A stretch of DNA of 63,817 nucleotides from Planctomycetota bacterium. Lineage in GTDB: Bacteria; Planctomycetota; Phycisphaerae; Sedimentisphaerales; Anaerobacaceae. The stretch covers positions 1 to 63,817 of the forward strand of contig JAMCWO010000110.1 of the NCBI GenBank assembly GCA_023481165.1. Direction: 5' to 3'. This document shows, piece after piece, positions 28,655-36,756 of the stretch. Position 1 is the stretch's first letter. Each line of letters opens with the position of its first letter. The notes under the pieces were generated by a model. That model worked only from the letters and a program-made list of their open reading frames with translations, had not been told where the DNA came from and did not search any database. The position numbers and the translations under genes are program-made.

Positions 28655-30499
28655 ATGTACAGGCAAATCAGTTTTCTCGCGGCTGCCCTGCTCTTGTTGA
28701 GCATCGCAGGTCAGGCCATGGCCCAGCAGGACCCCAATCTCTTCGGCTGGTGGAAACTGGACGACGGCCAGGGTACTATTGCGGCCGATTTGTCCGGGAA
28801 GGGTCACAACGGCACGATCCTCAATCCCAACGGCGGCCTGGGGAACGGGGGTTCGGTCTGGGTAAATGACCCTGAGCGCGGCATGGTCATCAGCTTCAAC
28901 GGAACAGACACCAGCGGTGCCTGCGTAACCACTACCTTGACCATTCCGGCGCTGACCCTGGAGAACGATTTTACCTGGGCTTTTTGGGCCAAGCAGGACA
29001 CCGCCCAGGCGACGAACAACGACACGATTCTGGGCAACCGCTACGGCGGGACGACCGCGCCGCTGCAGTTCACCAAGTTCACGCCCACGCGCTTCGAGTG
29101 CTACAATGACGACGGCGCGTACGTCAACGGGATCAACTACAACACCATCCCCAACGGCGTTTGGGTCCATCACGCGCTCGTCAAGGATGGAGCGTCCCTG
29201 ACCTACTATCGCGACGGCGTCAAGACCCTGACCAATACGATGACCAAGACCCTCACGCCGAATCCCTTCTACATGGGCGCCGATGCCTATAGCGGCGTGG
29301 TGGAGGCCTGGCAAGGTTACCTCAGCGACGTCAGGCTTTACACCCGGGCGCTGAGCCTGGCGGACATCAGTGCGATGACCGGCCTCGTGAAGGCCCGTAA
29401 ACCCGATCCAGCCAATGGAGCCCTCGGCGTGGCCATGCCCCTGCTGCAATGGACGCCCGGCGGTACGGCGTTGTTCCACGACGTCTATGTCGGCACCAGT
29501 CCGGATCTGACGGACGCCGACCTCAAGTCGGCCCACAGCCCGATGGCCATGTATTACCACGTGGCGGGCTTCACTCCCGGCGCCACCTACTACTGGCGCG
29601 TCGATGAGATCGAGAAGGACATGGTGACCATTCATAAGGGCGATGTCTGGTCGTTCACGATGCAGGACGTGGTCGCCTACCATCCCGGTCCCGTGGACAA
29701 GGCCAACGATGCCGCCCAATCCCCCACCCTGACGTGGATGCCGGGCCAGGGCGCAACGAAGCACCAGGTATTCTTCGGCGACAATCTGGACGCCGTCACC
29801 CAGGGAGCGGCGGGCACGGACAAGGGGACGCTGGCACTGGCAGAAACCAGCTTCGCTCCCGGCGCTCTCGACGCGCTGACCACCTACTACTGGCGCGTGG
29901 ATGAGATCCTGACCAGCGGCACCAAGACCGGGGCGGTGTGGAGCTTCACCACGAGCCTGTCGGTCGATGATTTCGAGAGCTATACGGACGATATGGCCGC
30001 CAAGACGACTATCTTCGACACCTGGATCGACGGCCTGACCAACGGGCTGAGCGGCTCGACGGTCGGCAATGCGACGGCCCCCTTTGCCGAGCAGGGGATT
30101 GTCCATGGCGGCAAACAGTCGATGCCCCTGGACTTCAACAACGTCAACTCGCCCTTCTTCAGCGAGGCCGAGCGGGAGTTCGCCCCCACGATGGACTGGA
30201 CCGCCAGTGGCGCTGACACGCTGGTCCTTTTCGTTCGAGGAACGTCCGGCAACCAGCCTGCGGCGCTCTATGCCGCCGTGGAGGACTCCGCCAAGAAGAA
30301 CGCGGCGATCACCTATCCGGATTCGGCGATTGTAGGGACTTCAAAGTGGACCGAGTGGAAGATCCCGCTGAGCGACTTCGCCGGCGTGAATCTGGCCAAG
30401 GTCAAGAAGCTGACCATCGGCGTGGGCGACAAGAAGGCCGCCGGCGGCGCTGGGCGTATCTACATTGACGACATCTACGTAACGGCTCCCGTGAAGTAA
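28655..30499 (+). CDS. Exported LamG/FN3-like surface protein 3
   Basis: 614 residues from ATG 28655 (TAGGAGGCTCACGT). The signal peptide ends near GQAMAQ. One LamG domain (DLSGKGHNGTILNPNGG to SDVRLYTRALSLAD) is followed by two FN3-like repeats (FTPGATYYWRVDEIEK, TTYYWRVDEIL) and an uninterrupted C-terminal sandwich (VDDFESYTDD to IYIDDIYV). The domain order matches protein 1 closely. The TAGGAGG ribosome sites of proteins 2 and 3 are nearly identical, which supports duplication of a whole transcription/translation unit. Confidence 0.8.
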   Translation: MYRQISFLAAALLLLSIAGQAMAQQDPNLFGWWKLDDGQGTIAADLSGKGHNGTILNPNGGLGNGGSVWVNDPERGMVISFNGTDTSGACVTTTLTIPALTLENDFTWAFWAKQDTAQATNNDTILGNRYGGTTAPLQFTKFTPTRFECYNDDGAYVNGINYNTIPNGVWVHHALVKDGASLTYYRDGVKTLTNTMTKTLTPNPFYMGADAYSGVVEAWQGYLSDVRLYTRALSLADISAMTGLVKARKPDPANGALGVAMPLLQWTPGGTALFHDVYVGTSPDLTDADLKSAHSPMAMYYHVAGFTPGATYYWRVDEIEKDMVTIHKGDVWSFTMQDVVAYHPGPVDKANDAAQSPTLTWMPGQGATKHQVFFGDNLDAVTQGAAGTDKGTLALAETSFAPGALDALTTYYWRVDEILTSGTKTGAVWSFTTSLSVDDFESYTDDMAAKTTIFDTWIDGLTNGLSGSTVGNATAPFAEQGIVHGGKQSMPLDFNNVNSPFFSEAEREFAPTMDWTASGADTLVLFVRGTSGNQPAALYAAVEDSAKKNAAITYPDSAIVGTSKWTEWKIPLSDFAGVNLAKVKKLTIGVGDKKAAGGAGRIYIDDIYVTAPVK

Positions 30500-30539
30500 A
30501 CTTATGAAACGACTACCAGGCCAGTACGATCCATCCGGC

Positions 30540-30772
30540 TTTTCGTAAGGGAGCAACGGCAATCAGATCACGGTCATGGCATGGCTCAATCCTTTGGACC
30601 TGGGCAATTCCAAGGCCACCTTGAATGTAACAGGCAATCTGATGCTTCCCGACGCCTCCAGGAATGGGCCCCCTCTTCCTTGGCTGCAACACGGGCTGGA
30701 TTGAGTACGCCATTGAAGATTCTTCCAAGCACGTCGGCGTTGTGGTATCAACGATATCGGCCTGCTGAAACG
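30540..30772 (+). pseudogene. Decayed remnant of a fourth LamG-family gene
   Basis: Two short conserved pieces survive in different frames. The first, GNQITVMAWLNP (from about 30558), resembles the LamG strand ITVSAWIYW of protein 1. The second, EYAIEDSSKHVGVVV (from about 30703), resembles LYVALKDTHGRVGVVNH in the C-terminal module of protein 1. Stops and an internal deletion separate them. The rest of 30500-31050 has no recognisable content. Confidence 0.45.
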
Positions 30773-31055
30773 GTGATCCTCCGTATCTGCTTACCGTAGC
30801 TTGGTTTACGGTTATACTATCATCTCAGGAGCGGCTTGGGGAGCCACATCAGGGTCGCTCTTTCCTCACCCGGATTCTGCCGCCAGAGACCTCGCGCGAA
30901 GGGACGCCGCTGCAATAAATCGGCCCCTCCCTACGTCTTTCTTTTTAAGAAATCAACGAATAACGCAAGGTGATTTCAGTGCAGCCAAACAGTAGGGCCC
31001 ATGGATAATTTATGCTAATAACTTTAGTGAATATTCTGATTCTGCACACAATGGG

Positions 31056-31084
31056 TTGACGGCAAGTACGGGATTTGCTAACAT
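31056..31084 (+). promoter_or_regulatory. Promoter candidate overlapping the folC start region
   Basis: TTGACG and TAACAT separated by 17 bases. The expected transcription start falls only a few bases before the folC ATG at 31094, and that ATG has no ribosome site, so the mRNA may be leaderless. Confidence 0.45.
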
Positions 31085-31093
31085 GGCGTTTTC

Positions 31094-32530
31094 ATGGCCA
31101 AGACAATAAGGACAACCGGAAAGAAACAAGCACGAAGGAACTCTTCCAAGGTCGCCACGGTCAAAGCCAGGAAGGCTTTCAGCCACTACAAGGAAGCGCT
31201 GGCCTATCTGCTGGACAGAACCGATTACGAGAAGGAAGAGCACGTCCGTTACAACGTAACGACGTTCAGCCTGGCACGGATGGAGAGGTTGTTGTCTCTG
31301 TTGGGCGACCCCCACACCAAGATCAACACCGTCCATATCGCCGGAACCAAGGGCAAGGGCTCGACGGCGACCATGCTGGCCAAGATGCTGGAAGCCAACG
31401 GGTACACGGTCGGCCTGTATACTTCGCCCCACCTGGTCCACCTGCACGAGCGGATCGTGGTCAATTCGCGGATGATCAGCGAAGCCGAGATGCTGGCGAT
31501 GATGAATCGGCTGTACCTTCCGATTGAGAAACTGACCAAGGAAGGCGACCCGCCGACTTTCTTCGAAATCATGACGGCGCTGGCATTTACGTACTTTGCA
31601 GAGTGCCACATCGACATCGGCGTCATCGAGACGGGCATGGGCGGCCGGCTGGACAGCACCAACGTCATCCAGCCCAAAGTGGTGGGCATCACGAGCCTGA
31701 GCATCGACCACAAGAAGCAGCTTGGCGACACGCTCGACCTGATCGCCATGGAAAAAGCGGGCGTCTTCAAAAAGGGTGTTCCGGTCGTTACCGTCCAGCA
31801 GGATCCCCTGGCGATGAACGTCCTGAAGTCGCAGTCGGTGGCCATCAAGGCGCCCCTGAGCGTTACCGGCAGCGATATCGACTTTTCCTACCGCTTCGAG
31901 ACCTCGCGCGAGCACGGCCCGCATACGCGGATCTGCCTGTCGACGTCGACCAGCAAGTTTGAGCACCTGCGGGTGCCCCTGCACGGCCGGCACCAGGCGA
32001 TCAATTGCGGCTTGGCCCTGGCCCTGCTGGATAAGCTCAAGTCCGCCGGCTATGTCATTGACAACGAGAAATCCGCCCAGGGACTCGGCAACGTCTCCTT
32101 GGCCGGACGGATGGAGATGATCTGCGAAGACCCCCGCGTGATGATCGACGGCGCCCATAATGCCGCCAGCATTCGCGCCCTGATCCACGCGATCGGTCAG
32201 AATATCCCCTACGACTCCATGGTCATGATCTTCGGCTGCAACAACGACAAGGATATCCCGGGCATGCTGGCCGAGCTTCAGTACGGGGCTGACAAGGTGA
32301 TCTTTACCCGGAGCAATTCCGTTAAAGCCATGTCGCCGCAGGAGTTAGCGGATACCTACACCGAGCTGTGCGGCAAGATGTGCCAGGTCGCCAACACCCT
32401 CGGGGAGGCCCTGCAACTGGCCCGCAGCGCCGTCGGCCGGGAAGACCTGATCTGCATCACCGGCAGCTTCTACCTGATCGGCATGGCCAAAATCCGCTTT
32501 CAGCCCCACTGCGTCCCAGTTGCGTCTTGA
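31094..32530 (+). CDS. folC: Bifunctional folylpolyglutamate/dihydrofolate synthase
   Basis: 478 residues, slightly long because of a basic N-terminal extension (AKTIRTTGKKQARRNSSKVA). The Mur-ligase-like core is clear: the P-loop HIAGTKGKGSTATMLAKML, YTSPHLVHLHERI, ETGMGGRLDSTNV, SLSIDHKKQLGDT, GRHQAINCGLALAL, and VMIDGAHNAAS in the C-terminal domain. It adds glutamate to folates in the cytoplasm. No Shine-Dalgarno sequence is seen before the chosen ATG; another ATG at 31083 is out of frame. Confidence 0.92.
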   Translation: MAKTIRTTGKKQARRNSSKVATVKARKAFSHYKEALAYLLDRTDYEKEEHVRYNVTTFSLARMERLLSLLGDPHTKINTVHIAGTKGKGSTATMLAKMLEANGYTVGLYTSPHLVHLHERIVVNSRMISEAEMLAMMNRLYLPIEKLTKEGDPPTFFEIMTALAFTYFAECHIDIGVIETGMGGRLDSTNVIQPKVVGITSLSIDHKKQLGDTLDLIAMEKAGVFKKGVPVVTVQQDPLAMNVLKSQSVAIKAPLSVTGSDIDFSYRFETSREHGPHTRICLSTSTSKFEHLRVPLHGRHQAINCGLALALLDKLKSAGYVIDNEKSAQGLGNVSLAGRMEMICEDPRVMIDGAHNAASIRALIHAIGQNIPYDSMVMIFGCNNDKDIPGMLAELQYGADKVIFTRSNSVKAMSPQELADTYTELCGKMCQVANTLGEALQLARSAVGREDLICITGSFYLIGMAKIRFQPHCVPVAS

Positions 32531-32559
32531 TCTGGCACCACCGCCTGTTCGACTTGTGG

Positions 32560-33375
32560 TCACCGCCGGGAAATCTGGGGATAGGCTCCCCGTATGCTAC
32601 CTCGGTGAAAGAGCAGATCACCTGTGGCAAGGTCCCGCCCAAGTTGTGCCAGACTCCCCCGGTACAGATCACCTCGACGGTGAAGCACGCACGTACCTAC
32701 ATACTCTACCGGCAGAACCCTGACCACTTCGCGGGCCTCTTGGAGCATGGAATGCCATCGTTGCAGCAAATCCGTGAGGTTGGGCGGCGGACCATCGAAA
32801 GAGAGCCCCTCCAATTCGGCGGTCGTGTAGTGCCCAGAGCGACCGGCCTGTTCCAGGATCGTCAGAGGGCTGAAACCCGGGTCTTTGCCGCAGGCCGCCC
32901 ACGCCAGATAGCCCAGGGGCTGAATTCGCTCGTGGCACGTGATCATGTCGATCCAGTCACGGATTTCGAGCCGTCCTGCCAACGCCAGGGCCTTGTTCGT
33001 GGCCAAGTCAAGTGGATGCAACACCAGCCCCAACTCCTCGTGTCGGACCAGGGGAAAGAATCGAAAGGCACTGTCGCGGGTCCACTGCATCAGCACCGAG
33101 TCCTGTCCTTTGCTCACCACGGCCTCCACGTAGCCGGAGCGTTCGTGAACGGATCGAACCTCGTAGCCGTGGCTCTGGAGCAAGCTGCGGTCCGCCTGCC
33201 AGGTAGCGTCCAGAGCTTCGAGCGTGTCATGAAAGAGGTCGATATCGCGGGAGATCCGCCTGCCTCCAGTCACAAGGTTCAGTGCCACGCCCCCCGCCAC
33301 ATAGGCTTCCCCCTGTTCGAGGCGGTTGGCCGCTATGAGACGGCAGATGGCTTGCTGGAATCCGGTGAGAGCCAT
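32560..33375 (-). CDS. Nucleotidyltransferase of the AbiEii-like type
   Basis: 271 residues from ATG 33375. The N-terminal pol-beta-type nucleotidyltransferase motif is visible: AYVAGGVALNLVTGG followed by SRDIDLFHDT (G-G...DxD). The remainder is helical with conserved-looking PLDLATNKALALAGR and RDWIDMITCHE, as in AbiEii/MenT-like enzymes that modify tRNA or other targets. It overlaps the 3' end of the small upstream gene by 43 bases. A toxin or housekeeping nucleotidyltransferase role cannot be decided from sequence. Confidence 0.7.
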   Translation of the reverse strand: MALTGFQQAICRLIAANRLEQGEAYVAGGVALNLVTGGRRISRDIDLFHDTLEALDATWQADRSLLQSHGYEVRSVHERSGYVEAVVSKGQDSVLMQWTRDSAFRFFPLVRHEELGLVLHPLDLATNKALALAGRLEIRDWIDMITCHERIQPLGYLAWAACGKDPGFSPLTILEQAGRSGHYTTAELEGLSFDGPPPNLTDLLQRWHSMLQEAREVVRVLPVEYVGTCVLHRRGDLYRGSLAQLGRDLATGDLLFHRGSIRGAYPQISRR

Positions 33376-33563
33376 TGGTACAGTTCCCCAGCCTTGCGAA
33401 ATGCTTCCAGATCGCCGTAGCGACGGATGTAGTCGAGCGTGCGCAGAATATCCTGCAAATCGGTCGGATAGTAGTCCGGCCGAAGAAACCACAAACACCG
33501 ATCCCGGTATGTATCAACCAATTGGTTGACTTGCCGCCGAAGGTCATTGTTGATTCGGTCCAT
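33333..33563 (-). CDS. Small protein paired with the nucleotidyltransferase
   Basis: 76 residues, MDRINNDLRRQVNQLVDTYR at the start and helical throughout, with a distinctive RCLWFLRPDYYP and YIRRYGDLEAFRKAGELYQW. It reads in a different frame from the downstream nucleotidyltransferase and overlaps it by 43 bases, a tight coupling typical of two-gene modules. The size and position would fit an antitoxin, but no DNA-binding motif is evident. A family name is not claimed. Confidence 0.65.
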   Translation of the reverse strand: MDRINNDLRRQVNQLVDTYRDRCLWFLRPDYYPTDLQDILRTLDYIRRYGDLEAFRKAGELYQWLSPDSSKPSAVS

Positions 33564-33745
33564 GATGCTACTACGGTAGCACGTCCGGGAGAAATCGACA
33601 AGCCTGTCGTACAACACCCGCCCTCCGCGCCGGCCGCGTTTTATGGTTGACGAGCTTTCCCAGGGGCCTTTTAATCTCTTTCTCGCGTGCGATCTGCACA
33701 TATCTGCGAAGCAGAAGAAACACGGTTGCGGCGAAGGAGCAGGCC

Positions 33746-35221
33746 ATGGCCGACAACGCCAATTACATCGCGGTGGACCTTGGGGCCGAGAGCGGCCGGG
33801 TGATGCTGGGCCGGATTGCCGACGGCCGATTGAGCCTCGAACAGATTCACCGCTTTGCCAATGGGCCGGTGCAGGAACAAGGCACCCTGCGGTGGGACTT
33901 TCCGAAGCTTCTGACGGAGATCAAAACCGGCATTGGCTTGGCCGCCAAGGCCGCTGACGGCAAAGTCGCCGGGATTGGCGTCGATACCTGGGGCGTGGAT
34001 TTTGGACTGCTCGGGGCCGATGGAAAGCTCTTGGAGAACCCCTACCATTACCGGGATAGCCGGACCAATGGCATGATGGACAAGGCCTTCGCGCTCATGC
34101 CCAAGCGCCGGGTCTATGAAAACACCGGCATCCAGTTCATGCAGCTTAACTCGCTTTACCAGCTTCTGGCAATGCGGCTGGCGAATTCCGAGGTACTGGC
34201 GAAGACGGGGCGGCTGCTGTTTGTGGCCGACCTGATCTCCTACTTCCTCTGCGGCAAGGCCTTCGGCGAGTACACCCTGGCAAGTACCTCGCAAATGATG
34301 GACATGAAGACCGGCAAGTGGTCCAAACCGATCTTCGACGAGCTTTCTTTGCCGATAAAGATCATGCCGAAGGTCATCAGGCCGGGAGCCGTCGTGGCCA
34401 ACCTGACGAGCAGCGTGGCCAAGGAAACCGGCTGCGGGAAGATCCCTGTCATCGCTGTCGGGTCCCACGACACCGCCTCGGCGGTCCTGGGCGTGCCCGC
34501 GAGCGGTGACAGGTGGGCCTATCTGTCCTCGGGGACCTGGAGCCTCATGGGCGTCGAGTTGCCCAGTGCCATCGTCAACGACAAGACCTTCCAGTACGAG
34601 TTCACGAACGAAGGCGGCGTGGAGAACACGATCCGCCTGCTGAAGAACATCATGGGGCTGTGGCTGGTCCAGGAGTGCAAGCGGCAATGGCAGCGGGAGG
34701 GCCAGGACCTCTCCTATGGCGAGTTGGCGCAGATGGCGACCCAGGCCAAGCCGTTCTTCGGCTACATTAACTGCGACAACAGCGACTTCCTCGCCCCGGG
34801 CGATATGCCCGCGCGGATCAACAAGTGCCTGTCCGACACCGGCCAGCAGACCACGCAGGACAAGGGGCAGATGGTCCGCCTCGTCCTTGAGAGCCTGGCC
34901 TTGAAGTACCGCCGGGTGCTCAGCGCGATAGAGGATGTCACCGGCAGCACGGTCGACGTCCTGCATATCGTGGGCGGCGGGATTCAAAATGAGTTGCTGT
35001 GCCAATTCACGGCCGATGCGACCGGCAAGAAGGTGATCACCGGCCCCATCGAGGCCACCGCCAGCGGCAACATCCTGATGCAAGCCAAGGCCACCGGGCA
35101 GGTCAAGAGCATAGCCGAGGCCCGGGAAGTCATTCGCAATTCGTTCGAGATGAAGGAATACCGGCCGCAGAACGTGACCCAGTGGGAAAAGCAATACGGC
35201 AAATTCGCGGCCGGGAGATGA
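33746..35221 (+). CDS. rhaB: Rhamnulokinase
   Basis: 491 residues from ATG 33746 (GAAGGAGCAGGCC); the frame is open upstream but that part lacks coding character. FGGY-kinase motifs are in place: YIAVDLGAESGRVMLGRI (phosphate-1), GIGVDTWGVDFGLL, YHYRDSRTNGM, VGSHDTASAVLGVP (phosphate-2 region), YLSSGTWSLMGVE and LHIVGGGIQNELLCQ (adenosine). It phosphorylates L-rhamnulose at C1. It begins the rhamnose locus that includes rhaA and rhaT further on. Confidence 0.93.
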   Translation: MADNANYIAVDLGAESGRVMLGRIADGRLSLEQIHRFANGPVQEQGTLRWDFPKLLTEIKTGIGLAAKAADGKVAGIGVDTWGVDFGLLGADGKLLENPYHYRDSRTNGMMDKAFALMPKRRVYENTGIQFMQLNSLYQLLAMRLANSEVLAKTGRLLFVADLISYFLCGKAFGEYTLASTSQMMDMKTGKWSKPIFDELSLPIKIMPKVIRPGAVVANLTSSVAKETGCGKIPVIAVGSHDTASAVLGVPASGDRWAYLSSGTWSLMGVELPSAIVNDKTFQYEFTNEGGVENTIRLLKNIMGLWLVQECKRQWQREGQDLSYGELAQMATQAKPFFGYINCDNSDFLAPGDMPARINKCLSDTGQQTTQDKGQMVRLVLESLALKYRRVLSAIEDVTGSTVDVLHIVGGGIQNELLCQFTADATGKKVITGPIEATASGNILMQAKATGQVKSIAEAREVIRNSFEMKEYRPQNVTQWEKQYGKFAAGR

Positions 35222-35248
35222 TGCAAGGTGCCCTGGAGGCTATCGAAG

Positions 35249-35356
35249 ATGCGTCATCTGAACTTGACGTGGATTCTAATATTAATGAGCCTCTTCACTA
35301 TTTTGCCGCTCTTGATCATACACTTGCTTCTCGTGCTTCGTGCCTTTTTCAGGTAG
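35249..35356 (+). CDS. 35-residue hydrophobic membrane peptide
   Basis: A short open frame with a good ribosome site (GGAGG nine bases before the ATG). The product is MRHLNLTWILILMSLFTILP followed by a very hydrophobic stretch ending in LLVLRAFFR, a single membrane span with positively charged ends. It lies between rhaB and the PHP gene on the same strand. Its size makes it easy to miss. No homologue is claimed; it could also be chance. Confidence 0.5.
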   Translation: MRHLNLTWILILMSLFTILPLLIIHLLLVLRAFFR

Positions 35357-35422
35357 AAGGTATCCTTCTCTGATCCGGGTGCTGGGTGCGGAGGATGGGA
35401 ACATGGGTAGGAGACAACGACG

Positions 35423-36751
35423 TTGATTGAGAAGCTCGAACAGCAGTTGGACAGTTTCGACGCGGCAGAGCGCCGGCAAGCGCTGTTGTCCCTGTTGGAG
35501 AAAGTGAAGAGCGGCGCGATCGGATTGCCCGAGCCGGGCCGGTTTGTGAATCTCCACTGCCATACGTTCTTTTCGTACAACACCTACGGCTACTCGCCGA
35601 CGAAATTCGCCTGGCTGGCCCGCAAGGCGGGACTGGCGGTAGTGGGAACAACCGACTTCGACGTGCTGGATGCTCTGGATGAGTTCCGTGAGGCGTGCCG
35701 GCTGCTCGGCCTCAAGGGTTGCTCCGGCTTGGAGACACGGGTCTACGTGCCTCAGTTCTCGACGCGGGTCATCAACTCGCCGGGCGAGCCGGGGATCTCT
35801 TATCACATGGGCGTCGGATTTCCCAACGCAAAAGTCCCGGCCGCGCAACAGAAGTTTCTCAAAGGCCTCAAGCAGACGGCCCAGCAGCGAAACCGCGACC
35901 TGATGCAGCGCGTCAATCGGTATCTCAGCCCAATCGAGCTGGACTATGAGCAGGATGTGCTGACCCTGACGCCAGCGGGCAATGCCACGGAGCGGCACAT
36001 GTGCCTGGCGTACGCCCGCAAGGCCCGAGACCGCTTCAGCGCGACCTCGGATGAACTCGCCGCATTCTGGTCGCAGAAACTGGGCACCGATGCCAGGAAG
36101 CTCGGGCTGCCCGAGGGGCGGGACCTGCTCAATACGATCCGGGCCAAGACGATGAAACGCGGCGGCGTCGGCTACGTCCAGCCCGACAGCGGCTCGTTTC
36201 CCCTGATGGCCGACACGAACCGTTTCATCCTCGCGGCCGGTGGCATGCCGGTCCATACCTGGCTCGACGGCACCAGCGATGGCGAGCAGGCCATTGAGGA
36301 ACTCCTGGACGTGGCGATGAGCACGGGAGCCGTTGCGATCAATGTTATTCCCGACCGCAACTACACCCCGGGCTCACAGGATCAGAAGGTGAAGAACCTC
36401 TACCACGTCGTGGAAGTGGCCCAGCGGCGGCATCTCGTCGTGGTCGAAGGTACTGAGATGAACAGTCCCGGCCAGAAGTTCGTGGACGACTTCAACACGG
36501 CGGAACTCGCCCCCCTGCTGCCGGTCTTTCGGAAGAGCGCCTACATCATTTATGCCCATTCGGTGCTGCAAAGCCGCTGCGGCCTGGGATACACCGGTGT
36601 CTGGGCGGACCAGCACTTCGGAACGGCTGAACGAAAGAACGCCTACTTTGAGGAGGTGGGCGCGACCTTGAAGCCGGGGCAGGAAGACATGCTGGCGGGC
36701 CTCGACCGCAAGGCGTCGCCGGATGCTGTCCTGACGAAAGTGCGGATGTGA
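35423..36751 (+). CDS. PHP-domain metal-dependent hydrolase in the rhamnose locus
   Basis: 442 residues from a TTG start (GTAGGAGACAACGACG upstream). The N-terminal PHP motif is FVNLHCHTFFSYNTYGYSP (HxH) with GTTDFDVLDALDEF, and later PVHTWLDGTSDGE and VVVEGTEMNSPG supply further metal-ligand candidates. PHP proteins are phosphoesterases or hydrolases. The gene is tightly linked to rhaB and overlaps the dehydrogenase gene, so a sugar- or sugar-phosphate-related role in rhamnose use is inferred, not shown. Confidence 0.75.
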   Translation: MIEKLEQQLDSFDAAERRQALLSLLEKVKSGAIGLPEPGRFVNLHCHTFFSYNTYGYSPTKFAWLARKAGLAVVGTTDFDVLDALDEFREACRLLGLKGCSGLETRVYVPQFSTRVINSPGEPGISYHMGVGFPNAKVPAAQQKFLKGLKQTAQQRNRDLMQRVNRYLSPIELDYEQDVLTLTPAGNATERHMCLAYARKARDRFSATSDELAAFWSQKLGTDARKLGLPEGRDLLNTIRAKTMKRGGVGYVQPDSGSFPLMADTNRFILAAGGMPVHTWLDGTSDGEQAIEELLDVAMSTGAVAINVIPDRNYTPGSQDQKVKNLYHVVEVAQRRHLVVVEGTEMNSPGQKFVDDFNTAELAPLLPVFRKSAYIIYAHSVLQSRCGLGYTGVWADQHFGTAERKNAYFEEVGATLKPGQEDMLAGLDRKASPDAVLTKVRM

Positions 36752-36756
36752 TTATC

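Noticed and set aside
25855..28704. Minus-strand open frame of 949 codons
   Set aside because: Antisense to LamG protein 2; no protein-like motifs.
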